Source: Bacillota bacterium
GTDB lineage: Bacteria; Bacillota; Clostridia; Lachnospirales; Cellulosilyticaceae
Assembly: GCA_023436395.1 (NCBI GenBank)
Contig: JAEZJJ010000033.1
Location: 62,001-126,000 of the forward strand
Length of the DNA stretch: 64,000 nucleotides
Direction of reading: 5' to 3'
The position numbers and the translations under genes were made by a program. The notes beneath the pieces were generated by a model, which made no database searches, had not been told where the DNA came from, and saw only the letters and a list, made by a program, of their open reading frames with translations. The number at the start of each line of letters is the position of its first letter. The stretch's first letter is position 1. Shown here piece after piece: positions 26,467-33,880 of the stretch.

Positions 26467-26526
26467 AAAAGGCTTGTTAAAAACCTACTAGAGGGATACA
26501 CAGTCATAGAGATACATAGCATAAAC

Positions 26527-26581
26527 AAAGGGTTAAAAAACGAGAAATGTCTAGGACAAACTCGTTTTTTAACCCTTTTAT
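26527..26581 (+). terminator. Rho-independent terminator after the antiporter
   Basis: AAAGGGTTAAAAAACGAG pairs with CTCGTTTTTTAACCCTTT around a 16-base loop. It ends 15 bases before the insertion sequence. Confidence 0.9.
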
Positions 26582-26607
26582 ATTGTGCATTAAAATGTAC
26601 CCTATAA

Positions 26608-26735
26608 AGTAGACATATGGGTTTTTAGTTTACCCTTAATTGTAAACAAATGATTTTCAAAACACCTTGTTTGTAGACATTAGGTTTTGTCTCAAACCCT
26701 TGTTTGTGGACAGTGGTTTTTGAGTAACTTGTTTT
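26608..26735 (+). repeat. Four diverged iterated repeats inside the IS left end
   Basis: Units of about 30 bases begin GTAGACATATGGGTTTTT, TGTAAACAAATGATTTTC, TGTAGACATTAGGTTTTG and TGTGGACAGTGGTTTTTG. The common core is TGTRGACA-n-RGGTTTTT. They lie between the terminal repeat and orfA and may be transposase-binding sites. A TGACAGAAGTG block at 26752 recurs inverted near the right end. Confidence 0.6.
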
Positions 26736-26796
26736 TGATTGATGCCTCTTTGACAGAAGTGATGTATAATAACCACAACTATAAGGAGGGCTTCCC

Positions 26797-27207
26797 ATGA
26801 GCAATCGAAAGTTTACACAAGAAGATATGGACATTCTTAAGGCAAATAAATATACCTATGGTGTCATTCCAACAATTATTTCATTTACATCCGAATTCAA
26901 GCAAGAATTCTGGTACAGGTTACAACAAGGCAAACGAGCATGTGACATAGTAAAAGAACTAGGATACGATCCTGAAATGCTTGGTGATACTCGTATACAA
27001 GGAATCAAACAAATCGTAAGATCTCAAGCCAAAGCAGGTGCCTTTAAGCAAGGAAATGATGCTGTAATAAACAGCAAGCATCCAGATTACTCTATGCTGA
27101 CCGAACATCAAAAGATACATGCTCTTGAGCATGAAGTCTTGTATCTGCGTCAGGAAATTGAGTTTTTAAAAAAAATTCAAAAATCAGGCAATCAGAAGAA
27201 CATGTGA
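26797..27207 (+). CDS. IS3-family transposase OrfA
   Basis: Protein of 136 residues with an N-terminal helix-turn-helix (QGKRACDIVKELGYDPEML) and a C-terminal leucine-zipper-like helix (HEVLYLRQEIEFLKKIQK). It binds the element's ends. A slippery A-AAA-AAA run at 27168-27174 lies in frame, and the minus-one frame is open from there into orfB, so an OrfAB fusion made by programmed frameshifting is expected. AAGGAGG precedes the start. Confidence 0.88.
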   Translation: MSNRKFTQEDMDILKANKYTYGVIPTIISFTSEFKQEFWYRLQQGKRACDIVKELGYDPEMLGDTRIQGIKQIVRSQAKAGAFKQGNDAVINSKHPDYSMLTEHQKIHALEHEVLYLRQEIEFLKKIQKSGNQKNM

Positions 27208-28160
27208 GGTCGCTTATGGGAAGTACATCACATCGTTTCGAAACAATTAGGGAAACCTTACAGGATCCCGGCAACTTACTCAACATAACAGAACTATGTG
27301 ATATTGCTGGTGTATCACGTTCTGGTTATTATCGTTATCTTAACACATCAGATTCCAGAAACGAAAAAGAGACTCGAGATAGAGCAGATTTTGAGCTTAT
27401 TCTTGATGCTTATAAATATAGAGGTTACAACAAAGGTGCAAGAAGTATATACATGCGATTACTACATCTTGAGGCACCCGTAATTATGAATGTAAAAAAA
27501 ATACGGCGATTAATGAAAAAGTACAATCTATTTTGTCCCATACGCAAAGCTAATCCGTATAGGAGAATGGCAAAGGCTCTTAAAACAAACAATACAGCTG
27601 ACAACCTATTGAATCGCGAATTTGAGTTGCATGGACCAAGGAAAATATTGCTTACCGATATTACATATATCCCTTATGCAGGCACGTTTGCATATTTATC
27701 TACAATAATAGATGCTTTCACAAAGCAAGTACTGGCTTATGTGGTCAGTAGTTCGTTAGAAATTGATTTTGTCCTTGAGACCATAAATATTCTTGCCCGT
27801 GACCACGGAGTATTGTTAAATAAAGAGACTCTCATTCACAGCGACCAAGGCTGTCACTATACCAGCTATAAATTCATAGAACTTGTTAACAGTATTGAAT
27901 TAAGACGTTCTATGTCAAGAAGAGGTAATTGTTGGGATAATGCTCCCCAGGAAAGCTTCTTTGGACATATGAAAGATGAACTGGATTTCTCAAGTTGTAA
28001 CTCATATGATGAAGTCAAAGCCACAATTGATGACTGGATTGATTACTATAACAATGATAGATATCAATGGAATTTAGCAAAACTATCTCCTAATGAATTT
28101 TATAACTATATTATTACAGGTAACTATCCGCTATCCAAAGGGATATCTAAAGCGGAATAA
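27204..28160 (+). CDS. IS3-family transposase OrfB (DDE integrase domain)
   Basis: Protein of 318 residues with the retroviral-integrase fold. An HTH_21-like helical region (RYKYRGYNKGARSIYMRL type, about 70-110) precedes the catalytic core. All three acidic residues are visible: LLTDITYIPY, IHSDQGCHYTS and NAPQESFFGHMKDEL. The gene starts GTG at 27204, overlapping the orfA stop by four bases. All catalytic positions are intact, so the element could be active. Confidence 0.93.
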   Translation: MRSLMGSTSHRFETIRETLQDPGNLLNITELCDIAGVSRSGYYRYLNTSDSRNEKETRDRADFELILDAYKYRGYNKGARSIYMRLLHLEAPVIMNVKKIRRLMKKYNLFCPIRKANPYRRMAKALKTNNTADNLLNREFELHGPRKILLTDITYIPYAGTFAYLSTIIDAFTKQVLAYVVSSSLEIDFVLETINILARDHGVLLNKETLIHSDQGCHYTSYKFIELVNSIELRRSMSRRGNCWDNAPQESFFGHMKDELDFSSCNSYDEVKATIDDWIDYYNNDRYQWNLAKLSPNEFYNYIITGNYPLSKGISKAE

Positions 28161-28249
28161 CAGTATAATAACTACACTTCTGTCAGGGACAAAAATTAAA
28201 AACTATCTGTCCTTGACAAAGGGTACAGTTTACATGAGGTGAGCTGAGT

Positions 28250-29128
28250 TTAGATTAAGCCGTAGGCTTTTAGAGCTTTATATAATAAAGTTTTATTGTG
28301 AGGTTCCATAGAAACGAGAGGTAAACGACAGCCTCCGACTTCCATGCCCATCATATTCATGGCTTCTTTAACAGGACTTGGGCTTGCTTCTATAAAGAGT
28401 GCCCGTACAAGGTCTAATACACCTAGTTGAAGTCTTTGGCTGCCTTCAAGGTCACCTGCCATAAACTTAGCTACTAGCTCATGGGTATCTCGTGGAATGA
28501 TATTGGCCATGACTGAAATAACACCTTGCCCACCCATGGCAAGAAGGGGAAGCACATTGGCATCTTCGCCAGAGTAAATGGCAAAGTCAGGGCCGCATAA
28601 GTTACGAATTTCACCAACATGAGCAAAATTACATTCTTTAATGCCTACGATATTTTCAATTTCAGAAAGCGCCTTGACAGTATGAGGTGCCATATCTAAG
28701 GCGGTGCGGCCTGGTACATTATAAAGAATCATAGGGAGAGAGGTGCTATTGGCTATAGCTTTAAAATGTTCATAAAGACCTTTTTGGGTGGGTTTATTAT
28801 AATAAGGCACGACAGACAAAAGGGCATCTGCGCCAACTTCCTGGGCAAATTGACTTGTGCCTATGGCGTGACGTGTATCATTACTACCGGCACCGGCAAT
28901 AACAGGGATACGTCCATTGACCTGGTCCACGCAGCATTTAATCAGCGCTTTATGTTCCTCCATAGGAAGAGTAGCAGATTCGCCTGTAGTCCCACAAACA
29001 ATAATGGCATCTGTTCCTTCAGCAATATGCCATTCAATAAGCTCTTTAAATTTCTCAAAATGAACGCCCTGTTCATTAAAAGGAGTGATGATTGCAACGC
29101 CTGATCCAGTAAAAATAGGTTTTTTCAT
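28250..29128 (-). CDS. dapA: 4-Hydroxy-tetrahydrodipicolinate synthase
   Basis: Condenses pyruvate with aspartate semialdehyde, the first committed step to diaminopimelate and lysine. Length of 292 residues is typical. The Schiff-base lysine is in IVGIKECN, the catalytic tyrosine in MILYNVPGRT, and GTTGESATL provides the substrate-binding Thr-Thr. The ATG at 29128 has GGAGG upstream; the longer frame to 29194 is not family-like and overlaps the promoter. The IS element lies directly downstream and may have removed its terminator. Confidence 0.96.
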   Translation of the reverse strand: MKKPIFTGSGVAIITPFNEQGVHFEKFKELIEWHIAEGTDAIIVCGTTGESATLPMEEHKALIKCCVDQVNGRIPVIAGAGSNDTRHAIGTSQFAQEVGADALLSVVPYYNKPTQKGLYEHFKAIANSTSLPMILYNVPGRTALDMAPHTVKALSEIENIVGIKECNFAHVGEIRNLCGPDFAIYSGEDANVLPLLAMGGQGVISVMANIIPRDTHELVAKFMAGDLEGSQRLQLGVLDLVRALFIEASPSPVKEAMNMMGMEVGGCRLPLVSMEPHNKTLLYKALKAYGLI

Positions 29129-29165
29129 ATTTTTTCCTCCAAAAATACTTAATTCACATAAATCT

Positions 29166-29194
29166 ATTATACGACTTTCATCAAAAATTAACAA
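29166..29194 (-). promoter_or_regulatory. Promoter of dapA
   Basis: On the minus strand TTGTTA (29194-29189), a 17-base spacer and TATAAT (29171-29166) lie 37 bases before the dapA start. Confidence 0.65.
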
Positions 29195-29334
29195 TGATAT
29201 GAGAAAGTAGTAGTGAGTTCTACTTTATCATATTAAGATAGCGTGATTAAGGTGAAACAATTTATGATGCATACTTTTCTTAATTGTGGTAGAATGGACA
29301 ATAACTTTTATGAAGAAGGGTACTAGGTGATGTG

Positions 29335-30234
29335 ATGTTTATAATTGACTTTTTTGTTGGGCTATTAGGGCTTGGCATGAGCCTTTTCTTATGGATCATT
29401 AAACTAGGCATAGCTGGGCTAGTAGCTGCTATTGCATATTTCAAAGGACGTTCAAGTTGGCTTTGGGCTGGGATTACTATCATTTTACCTTGGCCATTTC
29501 CAATATTAACTTTATTAGGAATTTGTTATATGCCAAAGAAGTATCCTAAATTACCGAGGGAAATAAGGGAAGAGCCTGCCTTTAAAGATAAGAATCCAGT
29601 GATTGCATCTATGATGGCATTATCAGCAATGATTGCAAAATCAGATGGGAATGTGACAAAGGATGAAATTCACTTTATCAAACAGTTTATTACAGGACAT
29701 TTTGGAATAGGTATGAGTGAAATGAATGCCTATGCAGAAGCCTTTGACTATGGAAAGGCTCATCCAGAGCAATATCAAGTATTTACACAAGTAGTCAGAA
29801 ATTATTATGGTCCTCGAAGAGATATTTTATTAGCTCTTGCCTATCTTTTTATTGGCATTGCCATGCAAGGTGGACATGAGAATACAGTTAAAGAAAATAT
29901 GACCAAACAAATCTTATTTGATTTAGGTATTTCAGCTTATGAATATCAAGCCATAAGAGCTGCCTTTACAGGAGAAAATTATGGTTACCAAGGCACTCAT
30001 GGACAAGGTATGCAAACCTCAGAGGATTTAGTGAAAAAATACTCAGAGGTACTGGGTGTCAGCCCAGATGCCAGCTTAGCAGAGATTAAAAAAGCTTACA
30101 GAAAGCTTGTTAAAGAATATCACCCAGATAAATTGGCTTCAGGTAGTGTACCAGAAGAATATATTGCATTTGCAAATCAAAAGATCCGTGAAATTAATGA
30201 GGCGTACGAATACTTAGAAAAAATGAAATCTTAG
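29335..30234 (+). CDS. Membrane-anchored TerB/J-domain (DjlA-like) co-chaperone
   Basis: Protein of 299 residues. One or two membrane segments (about 5-60) lead into a TerB-like helical domain (MMALSAMIAKSDGNVTKDEI, about 85-205), then a C-terminal J domain (about 235-299) with the HPD motif in VKEYHPDKL and EINEAYEYL. This is the layout of DjlA, which stimulates DnaK at the membrane. Start could be GTG at 29332 or ATG at 29335; an AGGTGAT site precedes both. It is followed by the SSB gene. Confidence 0.88.
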   Translation: MFIIDFFVGLLGLGMSLFLWIIKLGIAGLVAAIAYFKGRSSWLWAGITIILPWPFPILTLLGICYMPKKYPKLPREIREEPAFKDKNPVIASMMALSAMIAKSDGNVTKDEIHFIKQFITGHFGIGMSEMNAYAEAFDYGKAHPEQYQVFTQVVRNYYGPRRDILLALAYLFIGIAMQGGHENTVKENMTKQILFDLGISAYEYQAIRAAFTGENYGYQGTHGQGMQTSEDLVKKYSEVLGVSPDASLAEIKKAYRKLVKEYHPDKLASGSVPEEYIAFANQKIREINEAYEYLEKMKS

Positions 30235-30298
30235 AGGATAATAGTGTATAAGATTTGAAAAAATGAGTATACTCCTAAAAAATAAAAGGAGGTACGCT

Positions 30299-30640
30299 AT
30301 GAATCAAGTCAACTTAATGGGGAATGTGACACGAGATTTTGAAATGAAAGAATCAGCAGGACATCATAAATATGCGCAATTTGTTTTAGCCGTCAATCCA
30401 ATAGGCAATCAAGACAGAGAAGCAGACTTTATTAACATGGTGGCTTTTGGCAGCCAAGCTGAGATTTTATCCGCCTACGCACAAAAGGGTACCAAGCTAG
30501 CTGTATCAGGGCACTTATCAAGTGAGAACTATATTAATAAAGAAGGACAAAAACGTACAAGCACAAATGTGGTGGTAGAAAGCTTTGAATTCATAGGCCG
30601 AGGCAAGGGAAAAGTTCAAGAAGAAAGTAAAGAAGCATAG
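30299..30640 (+). CDS. ssb: Short single-stranded DNA-binding protein
   Basis: OB-fold protein of 113 residues (MNQVNLMGNVTRDFEMKE opening, FINMVAFGSQAEILSAYAQK, GHLSSENYINKEGQKRTS, VVVESFEFIG). It lacks the acidic DDDIPF-type tail by which the main SSB contacts partner proteins, so it is probably a second, specialised SSB. The ATG at 30299 has AAAAGGAGG six bases upstream; the longer frame from 30263 adds an unrelated leader and is rejected. Confidence 0.9.
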   Translation: MNQVNLMGNVTRDFEMKESAGHHKYAQFVLAVNPIGNQDREADFINMVAFGSQAEILSAYAQKGTKLAVSGHLSSENYINKEGQKRTSTNVVVESFEFIGRGKGKVQEESKEA

Positions 30641-30647
30641 AGTATAG

Positions 30648-30688
30648 AATACTAGAGAGGTGATGCATGCTCTCTAGTATTTTTTTGT
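30648..30688 (+). terminator. Rho-independent terminator after ssb
   Basis: AATACTAGAGAG pairs with CTCTCTAGTATT, followed by TTTTTT. Confidence 0.92.
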
Positions 30689-30716
30689 TTTATTTTATAA
30701 AATTAAATATAATATA

Positions 30717-30745
30717 TTGAAATTATTTAAATAAGGTGGTAGAAT
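30717..30745 (+). promoter_or_regulatory. Promoter of tRNA-Glu
   Basis: TTGAAA (30717-30722), a 17-base spacer and TAGAAT (30740-30745) lie 12 bases upstream of the mature tRNA end. Confidence 0.6.
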
Positions 30746-30757
30746 ATTAAATGTTCC

Positions 30758-30829
30758 GGCCCATTGGTCAAGCGGTCAAGACGTCACCCTCTCACGGTGA
30801 AATCATGGGTTCGATTCCCGTATGGGTCA
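30758..30829 (+). tRNA. tRNA-Glu (anticodon CUC)
   Basis: The acceptor stem GGCCCAT/ATGGGTC, D-arm TGGTCAAGCGGTCA, anticodon stem TCACC/GGTGA with loop CTCTCAC (CTC at 34-36) and T-arm GGGTTCGATTCCC are all present. The 3' CCA is not encoded. CTC decodes the rarer GAG glutamate codon. The gene stands alone and has a decayed integrase just downstream, so it is a likely integration site. Confidence 0.95.
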
Positions 30830-30974
30830 TAAAATAAAAGCGGTAAGCATTGATTATCAATAGATACAAGGCTTATTGCTTTTTTCGTTTTCGTTTTGGG
30901 GTATAATAGTGTGAAAATGTGTGGTAAGTGTGTAGCAAGAAAATAAAAAAATATAAGCTAGCTAAGAATGTCAT

Positions 30975-31247
30975 TTAAACACTGTACTTCAGCAGCTTTT
31001 TTTCAGGCATTACATGGGTGCAAATATTCATGATCGCAGTTATGTCCTTTTGCCCCGCTAATGATTGAACGGTTTTGACTGGTATATCCTTTTCAAATAG
31101 TCGGGCTGCGTAGGTGTGCCTTAGTGAATGAAAGTTTCTATAGGGGATATTGGTTTTAACCAAGGCTCTTTCATATGATCGGGTTAAATTATGAGTGTCT
31201 ATATAGGTACCAATGAGGCAAAAGAATGATAGAGCAAGGTGTCGCAA
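30975..31247 (-). pseudogene. Degenerate C-terminal remnant of a tyrosine recombinase (phage/ICE integrase)
   Basis: The 90-residue frame matches only the last quarter of an integrase: NFHSLRHTYAARLFEKDIPV (with the catalytic Arg box), SLAGQKDITAIMN and the end CTHVMPEKK. In the usual pattern (LGHxxxxTTMNIYTHV) the box His is here Gln (AGQ) and the catalytic Tyr is Cys (MNICTHV). Both changes would abolish recombination, and the N-terminal three quarters are missing. It lies 146 bases from the tRNA-Glu gene, facing it, as integrases of tRNA-inserted elements do. Confidence 0.85.
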
Positions 31248-31272
31248 AAGCCAATTCCTTGCTCTATTTTTG
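31231..31272 (+). terminator. Possible terminator hairpin beside the integrase remnant
   Basis: AGAGCAAGG pairs with CCTTGCTCT around a 17-base loop, followed by ATTTTTG. It overlaps the 5' end of the integrase remnant. Confidence 0.45.
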
Positions 31273-31295
31273 CTTTGAATTTTTGTTACAAATAA

Positions 31296-31359
31296 ATCAC
31301 ATTTTATATTGACACACTATTTTGAATGTGATATATTTGTATCGTGATAAATAAATCAC
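31296..31359 (+). promoter_or_regulatory. Promoter and operator-like repeats of the DUF3796/XRE pair
   Basis: TTGACA (31309-31314), a 17-base spacer and TATATT (31332-31337) form a strong promoter. It is embedded in two dyads sharing GTGAT/ATCAC arms: ATCACATT (31296-31303) with AATGTGAT (31325-31332), and GTGAT-n6-ATCAC (31344-31359). The XRE protein encoded downstream is the natural candidate to bind them. Confidence 0.7.
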
Positions 31360-31393
31360 ATCACAAAAATAAATAATAGTTGGAGGGAATCAT

Positions 31394-31735
31394 ATGAAAC
31401 GTATTTTTAGAATTTCACCAGTTTTAGGTATCCTTGGGTTTTTAGGCGTGTTAGGTTTTTTCTTTGAACCATTCTTTTGTACTTTCTTTGCATTTTTCGG
31501 GTTTTTCTTTTGGGGACTACTCAGTAAAGAGAAATCAGATGAAAGATTAGAGGAGAATATTAATAAAGCTGTTAGCATCGCTGGACGCTTGGGGCTCATT
31601 CTTTGTTTCTTCATACTTTTTGCATTAGATAAACAGCAGGCAGTCAACAGTATTTTACTTTTTGGTTCAATTGCTTATGCAATTATATTTATTTCAGCTC
31701 CAGCATTAGCATACATCATTGATAAACGGGGGTAA
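31394..31735 (+). CDS. DUF3796-like small membrane protein
   Basis: Membrane protein of 113 residues with about four hydrophobic segments. The opening PVLGILGFLGVLGFF, a Phe-rich segment and GFFFWGLLS are characteristic of DUF3796-type proteins. The function is unknown. An AGGAGGG-like site (TTGGAGGG) precedes the ATG. The XRE regulator gene begins four bases after its stop; such membrane-protein/regulator pairs recur in Firmicutes and may act as small stress or immunity modules. Confidence 0.75.
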   Translation: MKRIFRISPVLGILGFLGVLGFFFEPFFCTFFAFFGFFFWGLLSKEKSDERLEENINKAVSIAGRLGLILCFFILFALDKQQAVNSILLFGSIAYAIIFISAPALAYIIDKRG

Positions 31736-31739
31736 GGTT

Positions 31740-31940
31740 ATGGCAGAATTCGTTTGTAAACTTAAAGAATACCGTCAAGCAGCTAACTTAACGCAGGAAG
31801 AATTGGCAAGTCTTGTTTCGGTTCGGCGAGAAACCATTATTCGACTAGAAGCAGGAAAGTATAATCCTTCACTAAAAATGGCTGTAGATATAGCTCGTGC
31901 TGTAAAGGTACCTATTGAATCTATATTTGTTTTTGAGTAA
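31740..31940 (+). CDS. XRE-family transcriptional regulator (Cro/CI-type HTH)
   Basis: Protein of 66 residues that is essentially one helix-turn-helix domain: LKEYRQAANLTQEELASLVS (turn and recognition helices), RRETIIRLEAGKYNPSLKMA, ending KVPIESIFVFE. This matches the YozG/PlcR-N-like short XRE group. The ATG at 31740 is used; the in-frame ATG at 31719 overlaps the previous gene. It probably represses the shared promoter at 31309. Confidence 0.9.
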   Translation: MAEFVCKLKEYRQAANLTQEELASLVSVRRETIIRLEAGKYNPSLKMAVDIARAVKVPIESIFVFE

Positions 31941-31977
31941 AAAAATGAGGTTGCGATACTAAATAGCCTCATTTTTG
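31941..31977 (+). terminator. Rho-independent terminator after the XRE gene
   Basis: AAAAATGAGG pairs with CCTCATTTTT around a 16-base loop. The 330 bases from here to the next gene are AT-rich with no supported gene. Confidence 0.8.
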
Positions 31978-32306
31978 ATTAGTTGCAAATTTAAGTTTAA
32001 GTACACTGCACTAGTAATTTGAGTAAATCGATTTTTTAGTGAGCAGGAATAGGTCATTAGGTTAATACAATGAAAATCTAGGTAAAACAATATAAGATTT
32101 GTACCTAAGTATTAGCTTTTAAATTGTAATGTAAGCGTTTGCATCTTTTCTTAATTAACTCTATATGGTAGGATTAAATAAGAAATGCTCCTTTGAGTAT
32201 ATTTTCAATCTAATTTCACGATACATAAAGTATAGTGTATAAAATATTGAATATTTGAACATAATATAAAGCGTTGAATATATATGACAATAGGGGAGTA
32301 GGTGCG

Positions 32307-32969
32307 ATGTATAAAGATGAAAGATGTCTGATTTTTGACGAATCAGGTAACCTGGGATTAGATGGTAGATATTTTGTGATTGCTTGTATAGATACACGAG
32401 AAAGCAAATCATTACACAATATAATGAAAAACAAACTTAAGCAGGCAAAGAAGCTTTTTGGTGAATTGACCATGCATGCACATGAAGTAAAAGCGAATGA
32501 GGCTTATCCATGTGTAAAGTATCATGTATTAGAATCAATAGCAACGAAAAATATTGGTATATCTTATATTGTTGCTGATTTGCAGCATATAGAAAGCAAT
32601 TTGTTAAAAGAAAAAAATATCCTATATAATTATTTAATGAAACTATTAATATCGAAGCTTATAGATGACAATGATAGAAACAAAAAGTTAAATATCATAT
32701 GTGACAATAAAACGACTAAAGTGGCATCTGCCAATTCATTTAGTGACTACATTAAATTATACTTAAATTATGAGTGTGGATATAATATTGATGTAAGTGT
32801 GGTGTACTTAGATTCTGATGCAGGGGATGCCTACATTGTACAAGCCGCAGATTATGTAGCAAATGCAATTTATACACAATATGAGTATGATAATACTATT
32901 TATAGTAACTGTATTGAACAAAAGGTCCGTGTACGAGATCAATTCCCTCGAGAAAAGTTTGGAAAGTAA
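32307..32969 (+). CDS. DUF3800 protein (RNase H-like fold, accessory)
   Basis: Protein of 220 residues. The opening CLIFDESGNLGLDGRYFVIA gives the first conserved Asp and Glu of DUF3800, a middle IICDNKTTK gives the second acidic strand, and VQAADYVANAIYTQYE holds the final Asp near the C-terminus. This arrangement suggests a metal-dependent nuclease of the RNase H-like superfamily. DUF3800 genes are often found in mobile and defence regions, as here near a tRNA and a dead integrase. The ATG at 32307 with GGGGAG eight bases upstream is preferred over 32274. Confidence 0.82.
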   Translation: MYKDERCLIFDESGNLGLDGRYFVIACIDTRESKSLHNIMKNKLKQAKKLFGELTMHAHEVKANEAYPCVKYHVLESIATKNIGISYIVADLQHIESNLLKEKNILYNYLMKLLISKLIDDNDRNKKLNIICDNKTTKVASANSFSDYIKLYLNYECGYNIDVSVVYLDSDAGDAYIVQAADYVANAIYTQYEYDNTIYSNCIEQKVRVRDQFPREKFGK

Positions 32970-32983
32970 ATGCAAAAAATATA

Positions 32984-33012
32984 TTGATTTTATTTCAAGT
33001 AATATGTATAAT
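32984..33012 (+). promoter_or_regulatory. Strong promoter of a structured small RNA
   Basis: TTGATT (32984-32989), an exact 17-base spacer and TATAAT (33007-33012). No open frame of note follows it for 450 bases. Confidence 0.65.
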
Positions 33013-33018
33013 TTATTT

Positions 33019-33130
33019 ATGAAAATGATATAATATCTTATGGGTATGTAAACCCTTAATAGTGTGTTACAGTTTAAAGACATAAACTGCCTGTGTGGTA
33101 GTCGCTATTATGGTAGTACCCTTTTTATCT
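33019..33130 (+). ncRNA. Candidate small structured RNA of unknown family
   Basis: The expected transcript contains three nested stems: GGGTA/TACCC (33042-33046 with 33117-33121), AATAGTG/CGCTATT (33058-33064 with 33103-33109, one G-U pair) and CAGTTT/AAACTG (33070-33075 with 33084-33089). TTTTTAT follows the closing stem. GGGT at 33042 can instead pair with ACCC at 33052-33055, giving an alternative fold. The 490-base gap has no supported gene. Family not recognised. Confidence 0.45.
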
Positions 33131-33143
33131 ATATTGAAAAATG

Positions 33144-33178
33144 AATCTTCTAACCAATAGTGTTAGGAGATTTTTTTG
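33144..33178 (+). terminator. Rho-independent terminator downstream of the small RNA
   Basis: AATCTTCTAAC pairs with GTTAGGAGATT (one mismatch) around a 7-base loop, followed by TTTTT. Confidence 0.8.
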
Positions 33179-33464
33179 TTTAGTAAATGATTCATATATA
33201 GTTAGTAGTTCAATCAATAAAGAATGAGCTGATTATGATTTGGGAAGCAAAGATATCATTAATCATTTTAGCCACTTACTTTTTAAAGCAATAGTTAGTA
33301 ACAATATTGAGTTATATATTATGGATATATATTAATGGCACTGCAAATTTTAACTTGTGTAGCAAGGTATAATAGAGTTAGAAAGCTATGAGAGATATGT
33401 TTGCTGAGGCTAGTAAATAAATATCATGAAACTAAAACTATTTTAATAACAGGGGGATATAAAG

Positions 33465-33824
33465 ATGGATATTATTAAAAAGTATGAAATGGATATGTGG
33501 GAAGCTGCACTCAATAAAGATGCAAATAAGTTTTTAGAACTTGTTGCTGAGGATGCTATTATGGTATGTGGAGGATATCGCTGTTTGGGAAAAGAGTATG
33601 CTGAGTATATAAAGGACTATGATATTTCTAGTTACGTATTACTTGCATACGAGATCATATTTCAAACAGAAAGTTTGGTACAGATCCATTATGTCATAAA
33701 AACTGAAACTGAAAGGCAAAGTAATAGCGACTTAGCAGGAGAATTTCATATTACTTCAACTTGGAGAAAGACAAATGAACGTTGGAAGTTAATTTTTAAC
33801 TTAGATTCAAGAATTTTAAACTAG
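33465..33824 (+). CDS. NTF2-like (DUF4440/SnoaL-type) protein
   Basis: Protein of 119 residues with the cone-shaped NTF2-like fold pattern: an N-terminal helix (YEMDMWEAALNKDANKFLEL), VAEDAIMVCGG, a mid-length beta section and the closing TSTWRKTNERWKLIFNLDSR. DUF4440 members bind small molecules or act as simple hydrolases or isomerases, but no active site can be named. AGGGGG precedes the ATG. It is a single gene upstream of the hydrolase gene. Confidence 0.8.
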   Translation: MDIIKKYEMDMWEAALNKDANKFLELVAEDAIMVCGGYRCLGKEYAEYIKDYDISSYVLLAYEIIFQTESLVQIHYVIKTETERQSNSDLAGEFHITSTWRKTNERWKLIFNLDSRILN

Positions 33825-33880
33825 ATTGTCTAGTAGATATAAGGATAAGAAGTAAATAGATAAAGGAGTACAAAGAATAA

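Larger units (their letters stand above)
26596..28227 (+). mobile_element. IS3-family insertion sequence, apparently intact
   Basis: The element is about 1.63 kb. The left end begins TGTACCCTATAAAG and the right end reads CTTTGTCAAGG inverted into GGGTACA, giving imperfect terminal inverted repeats sharing TGTACCC and a subterminal TTTTTA. It carries overlapping orfA and orfB, both open. Flanking bases show no clear short target duplication (AAA on the left, GTT on the right). Its right end lies 22 bases from the dapA stop codon. Confidence 0.85.

Noticed and set aside
26596..28227. A CRISPR-like array from the iterated repeats in the IS left end
   Set aside because: The units are diverged, close together and lie inside an insertion sequence; there are no unique spacers of even length and no cas genes.
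31390..31647. Minus-strand frame opposite the DUF3796 gene
   Set aside because: Its Lys/Pro-rich reading is the complement of the Phe/Gly-rich membrane segments; the plus-strand gene has promoter and ribosome site.
32161..32473. Two minus-strand frames upstream of and within the DUF3800 gene
   Set aside because: They are AT-rich, Tyr/Ile-rich readings without ribosome sites and overlap a better-supported gene.
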